64,000 bases of DNA from Balneolaceae bacterium (GCA_009711805.1 VEMX01000003.1:1-64000), one strand, 5' to 3'. Counted from the first letter of the stretch, positions 27,831 through 37,245 are shown. Translations and numbers: made by a program. The notes: a model not told the origin generated them from the letters alone.

Positions 27831-28907
27831 ATGTCAGATAATAGTTCAGATCAAGAAAAAACAGAGGAACCCACCGCGCGTAAGCTCGAGGAAGCGCGTA
27901 AGGAGGGTAATGTAAGTATCAGTAAGGAGGTTTCCTCTGTATTGCTGATGATTTCTGCTATTATGATGTTTGTTGGAACATCCGGCACTATCGCTAATCA
28001 GTTAACCAAATTATTTGAAAGCTCCTTTGCTAACTCAGGCCAGGGATTTGCCGGCCGGGAACAGGCAATCAGTATTGTAAATGATACTCTTTGGGCCGGT
28101 ATGAGAATGATTGCCCCTACCTTAATTATACTATTCCTGGTAGCTATTGGAGTTAATATGGCCCAAACAGGCGGTGTATTCTCTATAGAGGCTCTTCAAC
28201 CCAAAGGCAGTAAAATGAATCCGCTGAGTGGGATTAAGCGAATTTTTTCGGCACAGGGATTTGCCGAACTCGTTAAAGGATTTCTCAAACTCTTCATTGT
28301 AAGTATAGTGGCGTATTACACTGTTAAAAGTGACATCAATCATTTTGTGTCATTCATTATTTCACCTTTGGATTATAGTATGGGTGAAACCGGCTCCTAT
28401 ATATTAATGTTCGTCTCCCGCATAATGGCTGCACTCTTCATTCTATCTATTGCGGATGCTGTCTTTCAGCGATTTCAGCATCATAAACAACTTCGGATGA
28501 CCAAACAGGAAGTAAAAGATGAGTACAAACAAATGGAGGGAGACCCTCATGTAAAAAACCAGCGAAAACAGTTTGGATTAAAATTACGCAAACAAAAACG
28601 CCTCGATCATGCCGTACTCAGCTCTGATGTAGTGGTGACCAACCCTACACACTATGCAGTAGCCCTCCGCTATAACCCGGAAAAAAGCAGTGCTCCCATG
28701 GTTATGGTGAAGGGAAAAAGACTAAGAGCTCTTCGAATTAAAGAGCTTGCAAAAAATTATGGCATACCAATTGTAGAGAATGTACCTGTAGCCCGTGCTC
28801 TTTATGCTACCGCCGAGGAAGACGAATATATCCCGGCAGACCTGTATAGGGCCGTAGCAGAGATTCTGGCGTATGTTTTCAAATTAAAAAACAAACACAA
28901 AGTATAA
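27831..28907 (+). CDS. flhB: Flagellar export gate protein FlhB
   Basis: 358 residues. It begins with the conserved EKTEEPTARKLEEARKEGNV, has four membrane segments and a cytoplasmic domain with the self-cleavage motif NPTH (Asn271-Pro-Thr-His274) in VVTNPTHYAVALRY. FlhB switches export from rod/hook to filament substrates. First gene of the plus-strand flhB-flhA-flhF-flhG-fliA set. Confidence 0.96.
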   Translation: MSDNSSDQEKTEEPTARKLEEARKEGNVSISKEVSSVLLMISAIMMFVGTSGTIANQLTKLFESSFANSGQGFAGREQAISIVNDTLWAGMRMIAPTLIILFLVAIGVNMAQTGGVFSIEALQPKGSKMNPLSGIKRIFSAQGFAELVKGFLKLFIVSIVAYYTVKSDINHFVSFIISPLDYSMGETGSYILMFVSRIMAALFILSIADAVFQRFQHHKQLRMTKQEVKDEYKQMEGDPHVKNQRKQFGLKLRKQKRLDHAVLSSDVVVTNPTHYAVALRYNPEKSSAPMVMVKGKRLRALRIKELAKNYGIPIVENVPVARALYATAEEDEYIPADLYRAVAEILAYVFKLKNKHKV

Positions 28908-28912
28908 TACAT

Positions 28913-31066
28913 ATGAACTTTGGTGGACTCACTAGCAAAAGGTTAAAAGGAACATTCTTCCAAACGGATGTACTTATTTCCTGCAGTATCATTATGATCC
29001 TGATGATTATGATACTGCCATTCCCCACGGCGCTTATGGATTTTTTCCTGGCGTTGAATATTTCTCTTTCGCTCATTGTTCTCTTAGTTGCCTTTTATGC
29101 ACTAAAGCCTTTGCAGTTTGCCGTATTTCCGGGAATGCTGCTTATTCTAACCCTATTCAGGCTGTCTCTTAACGTAGGTACTACCCGCCTCATTTTAAGT
29201 GAGGGATATGCAGGAGCCGTTATTGAAACTTTTGGCGGATTTATTGTTCAGGGTAATTATGTAATCGGTATCATCATTTTTGCTGTCTTGGTAATTATCA
29301 ACTTTGTGGTTATTACCAAGGGTGCAACCCGTATTGCTGAAGTAGCTGCCCGCTTTACTCTGGATGCGATGCCCGGTAAACAAATGTCGATTGACGCCGA
29401 CCTTGCCGCGGGGCTTATGACAGATCAGGAAGCCAAAAAGAAGAGGGAAGAAATTGCACGTGAAGCCGATTTTTATGGAGCCATGGATGGTGCCAGTAAG
29501 TTTGTTCGCGGTGATGTTATAGCCGGCCTCCTTATTACCTTTATAAATATTATCGGGGGCTTAATAATAGGTACCATGCAGGAAGGGATGCCAATTGCAC
29601 AAGCAGCTTCCGAGTATACATTAATGACAATTGGTGACGGACTTGTATCCCAAATTCCCGGACTGTTAATCTCAACCGCAGCCGGTATTATTGTATCGCG
29701 TGCCGCTTCGGAAGGTAACCTGAGTAAAGAATTAACCACCCAGCTGCTGGGCGATCCCAAAACACTGGTCATTGGTGGCTCTTTTGTATTCTTCATGGGA
29801 CTGCTCCCCGGCCTTCCCATTATTCCATTCTGGGGTATTGGTGCTTTCTTCGTATTCCTGGCTATAAAGAATTTCAACAAAGAAGAACAGGATGAGTTGG
29901 ATGAACAAGCAGAAGAAACCAAGGCTCTTAAAGAAAATAAACCCGAAGATCCGGTTGAAAATTATCTGTTGATGGATACCCTGGAGCTTGAAATTGGGTA
30001 TAGCCTCATCCCTATGGTAGAGGCCGAACAAGGTGGCGATCTGCTTGCCCGCATGACTTCTCTTCGTAAACAAATGGCTTCGGAGCTGGGAATTATTATT
30101 CCTTCCATCCGTATCCGTGATAACGTACAGCTGGATGCTAATCACTATACCATAAAAATGAGAGGAATTATGCAGGGCGAAGGTGAACTGCTGCCTGGCT
30201 ACCACCTAACGCTATTACCGGAAGATTTTAAACCTGACATTAAGGGGATTGAAACCAAAGATCCTACTTTTGGAATGGATGCTGTTTGGGTAAGCGGAAA
30301 AAATAAGTCACAAGCGGAAAAATATGGTCTTTCTGTTATTGAATCGGGCGCAGTAGTTACTACCCATTTGATGGAGGTTCTTAAGAAAAATGCACATAAA
30401 CTCATTGACCGACAAATGGTTAAAAAGCTTATTGATAATATCAATGAACAAGCACCGGCACTGGTTGAGGAATTGATTCCGGAAGGAATGAAAGTTGGTG
30501 AAATTCAAAAAGTATTAAAGCGTCTGCTCAGAGAACGAGTCCCTATAAAAGACTTGGTTACTATACTTGAAACACTGGCAGATTTCTGTACTCAAACCAA
30601 TAATACTGATGTACTTACGGAATATTGCAGAGCCGCTTTAGCTGAAACTATAACCCGCCAGTTCGCAACACAAGAGAATGAAATTGTTGTAGTTATGATG
30701 GACTCTAATCTTGAGTCTCATCTGATATCTCAGGCACAACAGGGTATGCTTAACAGCAATACACTTGGCCTTACTCCGGATACGGTAGAGAAGCTATATA
30801 AGAATGCCTCCGTCACCTTCGACTCTATGATTCGCCAGGGATATGATCCCATTCTACTTACTTCGCCGGTACTGCGATACACCCTCTTTGAGTTTTTGGC
30901 ACCAATTTTGCCAGATATAAATGTGTTGTCATACAATGACATAAGTCAGGATGTACAGTTTAAAACATTCGATCGATTGAAGATTGATAATCCTGTAGCT
31001 CTTGACGCAAATACGGATACAATAGGGCAAACCCCTCAACAATCTGAAGAATATACACCAGCATGA
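28913..31066 (+). CDS. flhA: Flagellar export gate protein FlhA
   Basis: 717 residues, about eight N-terminal membrane segments and a large cytoplasmic domain. The FHIPEP block is visible: LTLFRLSLNVGTTRLIL, then GNYVIGIIIFAVLVIINFVV, then FTLDAMPGKQMSIDADLAAG. The C-terminal domain has VIESGAVVTTHLMEVLKKN. FlhA forms the export ring docking site. It overlaps flhF by four bases. Confidence 0.97.
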   Translation: MNFGGLTSKRLKGTFFQTDVLISCSIIMILMIMILPFPTALMDFFLALNISLSLIVLLVAFYALKPLQFAVFPGMLLILTLFRLSLNVGTTRLILSEGYAGAVIETFGGFIVQGNYVIGIIIFAVLVIINFVVITKGATRIAEVAARFTLDAMPGKQMSIDADLAAGLMTDQEAKKKREEIAREADFYGAMDGASKFVRGDVIAGLLITFINIIGGLIIGTMQEGMPIAQAASEYTLMTIGDGLVSQIPGLLISTAAGIIVSRAASEGNLSKELTTQLLGDPKTLVIGGSFVFFMGLLPGLPIIPFWGIGAFFVFLAIKNFNKEEQDELDEQAEETKALKENKPEDPVENYLLMDTLELEIGYSLIPMVEAEQGGDLLARMTSLRKQMASELGIIIPSIRIRDNVQLDANHYTIKMRGIMQGEGELLPGYHLTLLPEDFKPDIKGIETKDPTFGMDAVWVSGKNKSQAEKYGLSVIESGAVVTTHLMEVLKKNAHKLIDRQMVKKLIDNINEQAPALVEELIPEGMKVGEIQKVLKRLLRERVPIKDLVTILETLADFCTQTNNTDVLTEYCRAALAETITRQFATQENEIVVVMMDSNLESHLISQAQQGMLNSNTLGLTPDTVEKLYKNASVTFDSMIRQGYDPILLTSPVLRYTLFEFLAPILPDINVLSYNDISQDVQFKTFDRLKIDNPVALDANTDTIGQTPQQSEEYTPA

Positions 31067-32595
31067 TACTGAAGAAATTTTTTGGAAAAACGATTGAAGC
31101 TGCTAAGAAAAGCGCCCAACAAATGTATGGGGATGATTTCTTATTGATCGAATCTTCGGAGGGAGATGGTGAAAATAAAGAAGCTAAAATCACGATTGTT
31201 TCGGACGCCAATAAAGGATCAGGACAAGAAAAGACCAGGCCTGGATCAACATCACCTAAAGCAAAAACATCTATGGCTGCAGAAGGCGTTAAGTTTGAGC
31301 GTTCTTCTCAACAACCTAAAGCATCGGCAAACAATGGTACCAGTTCTAAATTAAAGTCGCTCCGCAAGATTGCAGAAAAACAGGTAGAAGCTAAAGAAAA
31401 AGCGGGAACGTTTGGTCTTAACCTTCATAAAGCACAGGCCAAGCAAAACGGATCTATAAAGAAAGAATTGAATGAACAACCAAAAGAACCTGCTTCAGGT
31501 ACTGTTTACAGCCGCGCACTTGTCCGCCCCAAAAACAACACTTCAAACAACTCTCAGGAGTTAACATCAACAGTGGCACAAGAGGCAAAGCCAGGATCAA
31601 ATGGTCGTACTGCTCAACCCAAAAAGAGTACAGGAAAGAAATTTATTACCCATTTTAAAGAATCAAGAATAAATGAGCAGCAAACGAATGATATCCCTCC
31701 TGTTTCGCGTTCTTCAAGAAGAGACCAGCGGGAGATTACGGCGCTACATAAACGCTTCGATAAAGTAGAAGCACTTTTGGATTCAGCATTAATTTCTGCC
31801 AATCTTGATTATGCGTCGCATCCTGCATTTCAGCAATTGGTACATACCGGTATCAATACAAGTGTTATTGCAGGCTGGTTCAGTAAAATAATAGAAGAGG
31901 GAATAGATCCTTACGATCAAAGCGAGATTTTTATGTCAAAGCTGGCAGCCATAATCCGTGACGCACTGGGGACAAAAGCTTCAGAAGAACCGCAGAAGTT
32001 TATGCTATTTGCGGGCCCTTCAGGTGCGGGAAAAACACATCTGATTATGAAATTGAGCCAGCATCCCGATTTTATGCTCAATAAAAAAATAGCCGTTGTT
32101 TCGGTATACCCTCAAGACAAGAGCGCCAGTAATTACTATACCATTCTTGAAGCGTATTGCAACGATCAAAACCTCCCTCACTTTAAAGTGAAGAATAACC
32201 TTGATGTGACCAAACAGATGGAGCAATGGAAAGAGTTTGATCATGTATTAATAGATACTCCTTCAATCAGTATAGAACAAGACAACTCATTCCGGGAATT
32301 CTGGAAAGTACGTCAATTGCTTTCTCCCCTTGCCCCTCTTGAAGTTCACTATGTGGTGAATGCTTCTATGAATCGGTTTTACTTCCGAAACTCATCAGCT
32401 AAACACCACCCCTTACAGCCCGATTATGTAGCTATTACTCACTTGGATGAAGTTTCGCAATGGGGAGCTGTAATCCCCTTTTTGCAAGAAATGGGCTGCA
32501 ACGCCCGATATATCAGTTCTGGCAAGTCGATGCCAAACAGTTTAAATGAATTTGACCCACAATGGTTTGCACACAAAGTACTACAGGAAATTTGA
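31063..32595 (+). CDS. flhF: FlhF-like SRP-family GTPase with altered G motifs
   Basis: 510 residues. The N-terminus LKKFFGKTIEAAKKSAQQMYG matches FlhF. A long basic, low-complexity stretch (about 45-210) follows, then the NG domain. The P-loop is GPSGAGKTH (318-326). The DTAG motif is replaced by DTPS (398-401) and TKLD by THLD (459-462), so nucleotide binding or hydrolysis may be altered. FlhF normally sets flagellar position and number. Its place between flhA and flhG is the standard one. Confidence 0.88.
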   Translation: MILKKFFGKTIEAAKKSAQQMYGDDFLLIESSEGDGENKEAKITIVSDANKGSGQEKTRPGSTSPKAKTSMAAEGVKFERSSQQPKASANNGTSSKLKSLRKIAEKQVEAKEKAGTFGLNLHKAQAKQNGSIKKELNEQPKEPASGTVYSRALVRPKNNTSNNSQELTSTVAQEAKPGSNGRTAQPKKSTGKKFITHFKESRINEQQTNDIPPVSRSSRRDQREITALHKRFDKVEALLDSALISANLDYASHPAFQQLVHTGINTSVIAGWFSKIIEEGIDPYDQSEIFMSKLAAIIRDALGTKASEEPQKFMLFAGPSGAGKTHLIMKLSQHPDFMLNKKIAVVSVYPQDKSASNYYTILEAYCNDQNLPHFKVKNNLDVTKQMEQWKEFDHVLIDTPSISIEQDNSFREFWKVRQLLSPLAPLEVHYVVNASMNRFYFRNSSAKHHPLQPDYVAITHLDEVSQWGAVIPFLQEMGCNARYISSGKSMPNSLNEFDPQWFAHKVLQEI

Positions 32596-32600
32596 ATCTC

Positions 32601-33398
32601 ATGAATAACCCAACTCACATATCTCAGCCATTCGTATTTGCCGTTATTAGCGGTAAAGGCGGAGTGGGCAAAAGCATGGCCAGTATCAATACTGCATCAA
32701 TGCTCAACAAAATGGGCTATAAGGTAGCCATCATTGATGCCGATTTAGGCCTTGCCAATTGTGCTACCCTCTTTAATGAAGCCGTGCATAACACTGTAAG
32801 CCGATGGATAAACGGAGATTGCATCCTGGAAGATTTACCACAGGATTGTTCCGGTATTACCCTGGTTACAGGTGCCAACAGCCCCGAAGAGAATAAATTT
32901 GATACCAGCATTTTTATGGATGCCCTGGATCAGGTAGCTGAGTACCTGAAACAAGATCACGATTTTATCATCATAGACACTCCGGCTGGCATAGGTGAAA
33001 TGGGCTTATGGGCCCTTGATGCCGCCGGTGCTTCAATTCTTGTGCTCGTAGACGAGCCCGCAGCTATTTCGGATGTCTATCGTCTGTGTAAATATGTTTT
33101 TAATATAGATCCAGAGTATCGCTTTGCCAGTATTGTAAATTTTGCGGAAAGCGAAGAAACGGCAGAAAGCACCTTTAAACGCTTTAATACAATTCTAAAC
33201 TATTTTCTTAAAAAACAGACAGCCTATTTTGGCTTTATACCATCAAGCGAGAGTGTCCGGAAAGCCGTAGCTAAGCAACATACATTGCTACAGGCCAACC
33301 CGGGACATGAAATATTAACCGAGTTTGAATTTATTTCGCAGAACATTATTGCTTACGCCAATAATCAAGAGGAACTCGTTACAAAGACTGTACACTAA
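32601..33398 (+). CDS. flhG: FlhG/FleN, MinD-like ATPase
   Basis: 265 residues. Deviant Walker A KGGVGKSMASINTA, then VAIIDADLGLANC and FIIIDTPAGIGE are the MinD/FlhG motifs. FlhG controls flagellar number together with FlhF. The N-terminus is short and I see no DQAxxLR activation helix, which many FlhG proteins carry to stimulate FlhF. The ATG at 32601 follows the flhF stop by five bases. Confidence 0.92.
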   Translation: MNNPTHISQPFVFAVISGKGGVGKSMASINTASMLNKMGYKVAIIDADLGLANCATLFNEAVHNTVSRWINGDCILEDLPQDCSGITLVTGANSPEENKFDTSIFMDALDQVAEYLKQDHDFIIIDTPAGIGEMGLWALDAAGASILVLVDEPAAISDVYRLCKYVFNIDPEYRFASIVNFAESEETAESTFKRFNTILNYFLKKQTAYFGFIPSSESVRKAVAKQHTLLQANPGHEILTEFEFISQNIIAYANNQEELVTKTVH

Positions 33399-33412
33399 AT
33401 AAGGAGACTACC

Positions 33413-33643
33413 ATGCTATTACGATTAATTACTGTTATTTCTTTGATCCTCTTCATGCTCCTAATGATTTCAGGAGTGAATATTGATGTGGCTTTATACA
33501 GAAGCATGCTGGCATTTATGGTTCTGTTTGCTGTTGTATATTTGGCTATATTTATGCTGAATGTACTTCGCCAGGATAATAAACCAAAGCATGCAACGGC
33601 TTCTCATAGTAGAAATTCTAAAGCTGAAGGGGAGAACAAGTGA
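33413..33643 (+). CDS. Small membrane protein between flhG and fliA
   Basis: 76 residues. Two hydrophobic segments (LITVISLILFMLLMISGV and AFMVLFAVVYLAIFMLNVL) with a short loop, then a basic, disordered C-terminal tail. The start has AAGGAGA upstream, a strong ribosome site. Its stop shares a base with the fliA ATG (TGATG), implying coupled translation. I do not recognise the family. The position suggests a flagellar or sigma-factor related role, unknown. Confidence 0.75.
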   Translation: MLLRLITVISLILFMLLMISGVNIDVALYRSMLAFMVLFAVVYLAIFMLNVLRQDNKPKHATASHSRNSKAEGENK

Positions 33644-34416
33644 TGGGCGATAAAACGTTACAAGAACTGGTAGAACTTTATTATAACAACCCTGCTGAAG
33701 GATTGAGAAATTCCATTATCAGCAAGTCTATGCCTTTGATACGCAGTATCATTGGTAAGATAAACCGGCCGGATCAGCCGCTTGCTCATCATGAAGACCT
33801 TGAAAGTGCAGGCATCAGTGGTTTGCTCCAAGCCATGGATTCGTACGATCACACACGGAATATTAAATTTAACACCTTTGCCTATTATCGCATACGTGGT
33901 AATATTGTAGATTACCTGAGAAGCATTGATCAACTACCCCGTAAACAGCGAAAGGATTATGGCGAGGTTAAAAGAGTTATTAAGGAAAAAAGTCAGGTTT
34001 TAGGCAGAGAACCTTCCGATGAAGAAGTTGCCGAAGAGCTGGACATGTCTCTTGAAAGTTATTATCAACTGCTCTCGAATGTGCAGCAACGAAACGTATT
34101 ATCGCTGGATACCCCAGCTTACAACGATAATACAAGTTCATTTTATGATATACATAAAGACCCAAACTCTAAAACACCAGATACCGACCTGGAGAATAAA
34201 GAACGGACCGAAGCGCTTCAGAAAAAAATAGGCGGACTCAAAGAGCGCGACCGACTCATTTTGATGCTTTATTATTATGAAGACATGACCATGAGTGAAA
34301 TCGCATTACTCCTTGAATTAACAGAAGCGCGGATTTCGCAAATTGTTGGTAAACTGTTAATTCAGCTCAAGCATGAGTTAAGCCAGGAAGAAATCGTTTA
34401 TTCTGACAAACAGTAG
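33643..34416 (+). CDS. fliA: Flagellar sigma factor FliA (sigma-28)
   Basis: 257 residues. Region 2 (DLESAGISGLLQAMDSYD, then FNTFAYYRIRGNIVDYLRS), region 3 (DEEVAEELDMSLESYYQLL) and region 4 (LKERDRLILMLYYYEDMTMS, then EIALLLELTEARISQI) are all present, as in FliA/WhiG sigma factors lacking region 1. It should recognise the TTAA-N15-NCCGATAA motifs seen across this window. The ATG at 33643 has a GGGGAG upstream; a GTG at 33640 is also in frame. Confidence 0.95.
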   Translation: MGDKTLQELVELYYNNPAEGLRNSIISKSMPLIRSIIGKINRPDQPLAHHEDLESAGISGLLQAMDSYDHTRNIKFNTFAYYRIRGNIVDYLRSIDQLPRKQRKDYGEVKRVIKEKSQVLGREPSDEEVAEELDMSLESYYQLLSNVQQRNVLSLDTPAYNDNTSSFYDIHKDPNSKTPDTDLENKERTEALQKKIGGLKERDRLILMLYYYEDMTMSEIALLLELTEARISQIVGKLLIQLKHELSQEEIVYSDKQ

Positions 34417-34429
34417 TAGACTGTTTGTC
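34405..34429 (+). terminator. Hairpin at the end of fliA
   Basis: Perfect 10-bp stem GACAAACAGT / ACTGTTTGTC around an AGTAG loop, overlapping the fliA stop codon. It is not followed by a T run, so it may be a message-end stabiliser and not a full intrinsic terminator. Confidence 0.5.
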
Positions 34430-34502
34430 TCCCCCTCCTACTTGACTATTTAGCAGATTGACCAATCTATGTTAAAAATCTGCGTTTAATAACTATTTTT
34501 AC

Positions 34503-34529
34503 TTAATATTGGCGCGCTTTAGCCGATAA
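34503..34529 (+). promoter_or_regulatory. Sigma-28 promoter of the small gene after fliA
   Basis: TTAATATT, 11 bases, then a perfect GCCGATAA (34522-34529). The start would be near 34537, 27 bases before the ATG at 34564. Confidence 0.7.
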
Positions 34530-34563
34530 AGAAGTACCAGGTTCAACATTATGGTATTTCAAA

Positions 34564-34830
34564 ATGTCAATTGTACCAAAAATAACACGACTAACAAAGT
34601 TACCTGAGCTCCTAAAACATAAGCAGGAAGCTGAAGAGAGATCCAAAAAGGATAGAGAGCAATCTAAGAAACAAAAAAGAGAGCAACCCTCCTTTAATAT
34701 GGAAGACGAAGCCTCCATCAACTCTTCTAAAATGTTAGAGCTTAAGGTGGATAAACCTACGTCTAAACCCCAGAATGAGAAAAAAGCGGAAGCCAAAGGA
34801 AAAGGCGGCCGAGTTGATCTTCAGGTTTAA
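34564..34830 (+). CDS. Small charged protein under sigma-28 control, unknown
   Basis: 88 residues, very rich in Lys, Glu and Gln (EERSKKDREQSKKQKREQ), with no membrane segment or Cys; probably disordered or helical. It ends with GRVDLQV. It has its own sigma-28 motif directly upstream, which ties it to late flagellar expression. I do not recognise the family. The C-terminal G-R-V-D-L-x-V is echoed by G-R-N-I-D-T-R-V at the end of the unknown gene between flgC and fliE. Confidence 0.7.
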   Translation: MSIVPKITRLTKLPELLKHKQEAEERSKKDREQSKKQKREQPSFNMEDEASINSSKMLELKVDKPTSKPQNEKKAEAKGKGGRVDLQV

Positions 34831-34859
34831 CCCTCAGGAGATAGTTAACTGATTTTCTG

Positions 34860-34877
34860 CCCTGTCATATGACAGGG
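34860..34877. repeat. 18-base perfect palindrome after the small sigma-28 gene
   Basis: CCCTGTCATATGACAGGG, self-complementary. No T run follows on either strand. It could be a hairpin at the message end or a protein-binding site. Confidence 0.5.
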
Positions 34878-35178
34878 GCTCTATAAGTGTGTCCTTACCA
34901 CTCCCGTCCCCTATTTATCTGAAGTCTTATTATGTGGAGATAGCTGATTATAACAGGCAGCACCTTTGCCACAACCATTGTACAAGAATATAATATAGGA
35001 CCTACTTATAAGGTACTTACCCAATTAGTGTGTCTGGAGGTCTTGCTTGTGTAGGTTAACAACGTACGTATTTTTTGAGTTAGTTGGTAGCTGGCTCAAG
35101 CGGAAAAAGGTTCGTATCGTATTTAATTGGGTACTTTTCTTCGGTAGTACCGCTTGTCCATGGCTACATGCCCTAACA

Positions 35179-35794
35179 AGGTGATTCCGCATCTTCTCCC
35201 GATCAAATCAGGATGCGTGCGGGAAAACCCCGTCATCCCGGACAAGGCGTAACGAAGTGAAGTCGCCGATCCGGGATCTCCCGCCACATGGGTTGCACCT
35301 GCCACGGCCTCCTTGTTAACCACCTTGCCCGTACCAGGGAGATCGCGGGTCTTCGTATACACTTCGCCCGCGATGACTCCTTCTTTAATACCCCCGTAGT
35401 TTAGATAGGTGAACCCCTCCCGATATCTTGGTTCATTGTTTAACCCGAATTATTCACGAATGGATGCAAAATGGCGATCTATATACTTGAATATATTATC
35501 GTTGAATTGCTTTATGTAATAGCCCAATTTTGAGGTACGGATTAGGCGGCGAAATTTCCCCCTACGCTGCGTTCAAGTGAAAATTGGGGTACTCAGGGTA
35601 CCACAGTACCCTTCCGTTCCCATTTCCACTTCGCCTTGCGTACGATTAAATTTCTTGGTGAATAATCCGGGTTAAGGGGGCAAATCGCCGGTATTTTCCT
35701 CGCCATTTTTCACAGACCCCTGCCAGCGCCGCCAAACCTACACAAGAAGACTTTTTTATGCTACCGGAAGACACACTTTTCTGGGAAGTACCTC
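35179..35794 (-). repeat. 384-base interspersed repeat, copy A (interrupted)
   Basis: After removing 232 bases (the 228-base insert plus one TTAA), this segment aligns end to end, inverted and with scattered substitutions, with 58040-58423. Both are exactly 384 bases, so no indels remain. An apparent reading frame shared by the copies carries amino-acid changes and no start signal; I do not call it a gene. Confidence 0.8.
35444..35671. mobile_element. 228-base MITE-like element with TTAA target duplication
   Basis: Ends are inverted repeats: CCCGAATTATTCACGAA on the left, CCCGGATTATTCACCAA (complement) on the right. TTAA flanks it directly on both sides (35440-35443 and 35672-35675). The second copy of the host repeat at 58 kb has a single TTAA at the matching point, giving an empty-site reference. 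It is too short for a transposase. The internal GGGTAC...GTACCC may form a hairpin. Confidence 0.8.
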
Positions 35795-36011
35795 ACAATC
35801 TGGGCCGACCAAGCGGCCCGATGATTGACGGCTTTTATCTCTGTTACTGTTTCCGGACCTCATCAATCGTCAGACCGCCTCTTGCCAACGTTTGTGGTAT
35901 ATCCCAATCTAAAGGTTTGAGTTCTTTTCAACGTACGTGTTAAAGCGTTCAGACGAACCGAAGGATTTCCTCATTGGAAGCAGGATATGTAACAACGCCT
36001 CCCTTCCCAAT

Positions 36012-36044
36012 AAAAAACGCCGGACCACAAAAAGCAATCCGGCG
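36012..36044 (-). terminator. Intrinsic terminator after fliR
   Basis: On the minus strand CGCCGGA, 13 bases, TCCGGCG, then TTTTTT. It lies about 95 bases past the fliR stop and ends the motA-fliR operon. The flanking T run on the other side could allow plus-strand use too. Confidence 0.88.
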
Positions 36045-36138
36045 AATGTTTTTTTCCTCGGTCAACCAAGCGGTCCTTTAGGACTAAAAAAAATAATATC
36101 CTTTATTCCCAGCTATCCGGGACTTCTTCACTACTTTG

Positions 36139-36918
36139 TCAGGGAGAGATTGTACCTATCAGTTCAGCCAGGAAATCGAAGAGATGCTGCAACATCATAT
36201 TAAAGGCCGTAGGCAGATAGGGTACGACCAATATCATCAGGGCTATACCTACTCCAAATTTTACCGGGAGGGCGATAAACATCATATTGGCCTGAGGCAT
36301 TATGCGGGCAAAAATAGCCAGAGATACGTCAAGCAAGAACAGCACTATAATAAAGGGAGATGAAATTTGAACCCCTATTACAAACAGGTAGGTTGCAATC
36401 TCCAACATATAAGGACCGGCCAGGTGAATAGAGGCTTCGTTTACCGGTATCAGCTCAAAGCTTTTGGCTAATGCACTGATATACACTTTATCACCATCTA
36501 TAGAAAGGAAAATAAGAACTGCCACCATACCAAAAAGGTTACCAATTACGGCACTTTGCTTTTGGTTCATGGAATCTACCATGTTGGCAAAACTGAGTCC
36601 TGTTTTATAACTAATAAGCATCCCGGCCATTTCAAGACCGGCAAATACTAACTGGCCAACCAATCCAAGTGCTACACCTACCAATACTTCCATGATAATA
36701 GCAGTGAGCAAAAAGAACCCATCGGCATCAGTGGGCACAAAAACCGTATCTCCGGGAATAGCCGAAAAGAGCAGAATAGTTGTTACCAAGGCAAAAAACA
36801 GTTTTATCTGTTTAGGAAAGGCTGCAGTACTAAAAAAGGGACCGCTCATGATAAGTGCGGCAATGCGCACAAAAACCAAAAAAGCGGAGAGTATCATATC
36901 TACGGTTAGTGATCCCAT
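36139..36918 (-). CDS. fliR: Flagellar export gate protein FliR
   Basis: 259 residues with about six hydrophobic segments, beginning ILSAFLVFVRIAALIMSGPF and carrying LVGVALGLVGQLVFAGLEMAG, the conserved FliR block. With FliP and FliQ it forms the export channel core. Last gene of the minus-strand motA-fliR operon; a terminator follows. Confidence 0.95.
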   Translation of the reverse strand: MGSLTVDMILSAFLVFVRIAALIMSGPFFSTAAFPKQIKLFFALVTTILLFSAIPGDTVFVPTDADGFFLLTAIIMEVLVGVALGLVGQLVFAGLEMAGMLISYKTGLSFANMVDSMNQKQSAVIGNLFGMVAVLIFLSIDGDKVYISALAKSFELIPVNEASIHLAGPYMLEIATYLFVIGVQISSPFIIVLFLLDVSLAIFARIMPQANMMFIALPVKFGVGIALMILVVPYLPTAFNMMLQHLFDFLAELIGTISP

Positions 36919-36968
36919 CTTTTACCTCCCTGCCTGTCTTTTGTTGTTCACCTTATTCAATTCGATGG

Positions 36969-37238
36969 TTATTGAGCAATCTCTGGGATGAATTCAAAAA
37001 TCCTTTGCATAAAATCCACAGCAAATTGAAGCATAAACCCAAAGGCGAAAAAAAGAATTGCGACTACAACTACCATTTTGGGAATATAGCTGAGTGTCAT
37101 TTCCTGTATGGATGTAGCAGCCTGAAATATCGCAACTCCAAGCCCAACAACCAATGCGCCTACCATTGCCGGCGAACATAATACAAAAACAGCGGTCAGC
37201 ATTTCCTGTAACCAGTATAAAGCAGTGTCAATATTCAT
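36969..37238 (-). CDS. fliQ: Flagellar export gate protein FliQ
   Basis: 89 residues from the ATG at 37238, the normal FliQ length; an in-frame upstream start at 37262 would overlap fliP. Two membrane segments, with VGLGVAIFQAATSIQEMTLSYIP (split: VGLGVAIFQAATSIQEM, TLSYIPK) as the family signature. Component of the FliPQR channel. Confidence 0.95.
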   Translation of the reverse strand: MNIDTALYWLQEMLTAVFVLCSPAMVGALVVGLGVAIFQAATSIQEMTLSYIPKMVVVVAILFFAFGFMLQFAVDFMQRIFEFIPEIAQ

Positions 37239-37245
37239 AGTTCTC

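Larger units (their letters stand above)
34831..36138. other. 1.3-kb gene-free region with repeats
   Basis: No supported gene. From 34881 to about 35178 I see nothing. A 384-base repeat unit interrupted by a 228-base element fills 35179-35794. Beyond it are a GGGCCG...CGGCCC hairpin (35802-35819) and the fliR-side terminator. Confidence 0.7.

Noticed and set aside
35123-35362. Open frame sharing a peptide with the one at 58240-58476
   Set aside because: The similarity comes from the 384-base DNA repeat. The copies differ by many amino-acid changes and neither has a convincing ribosome site.
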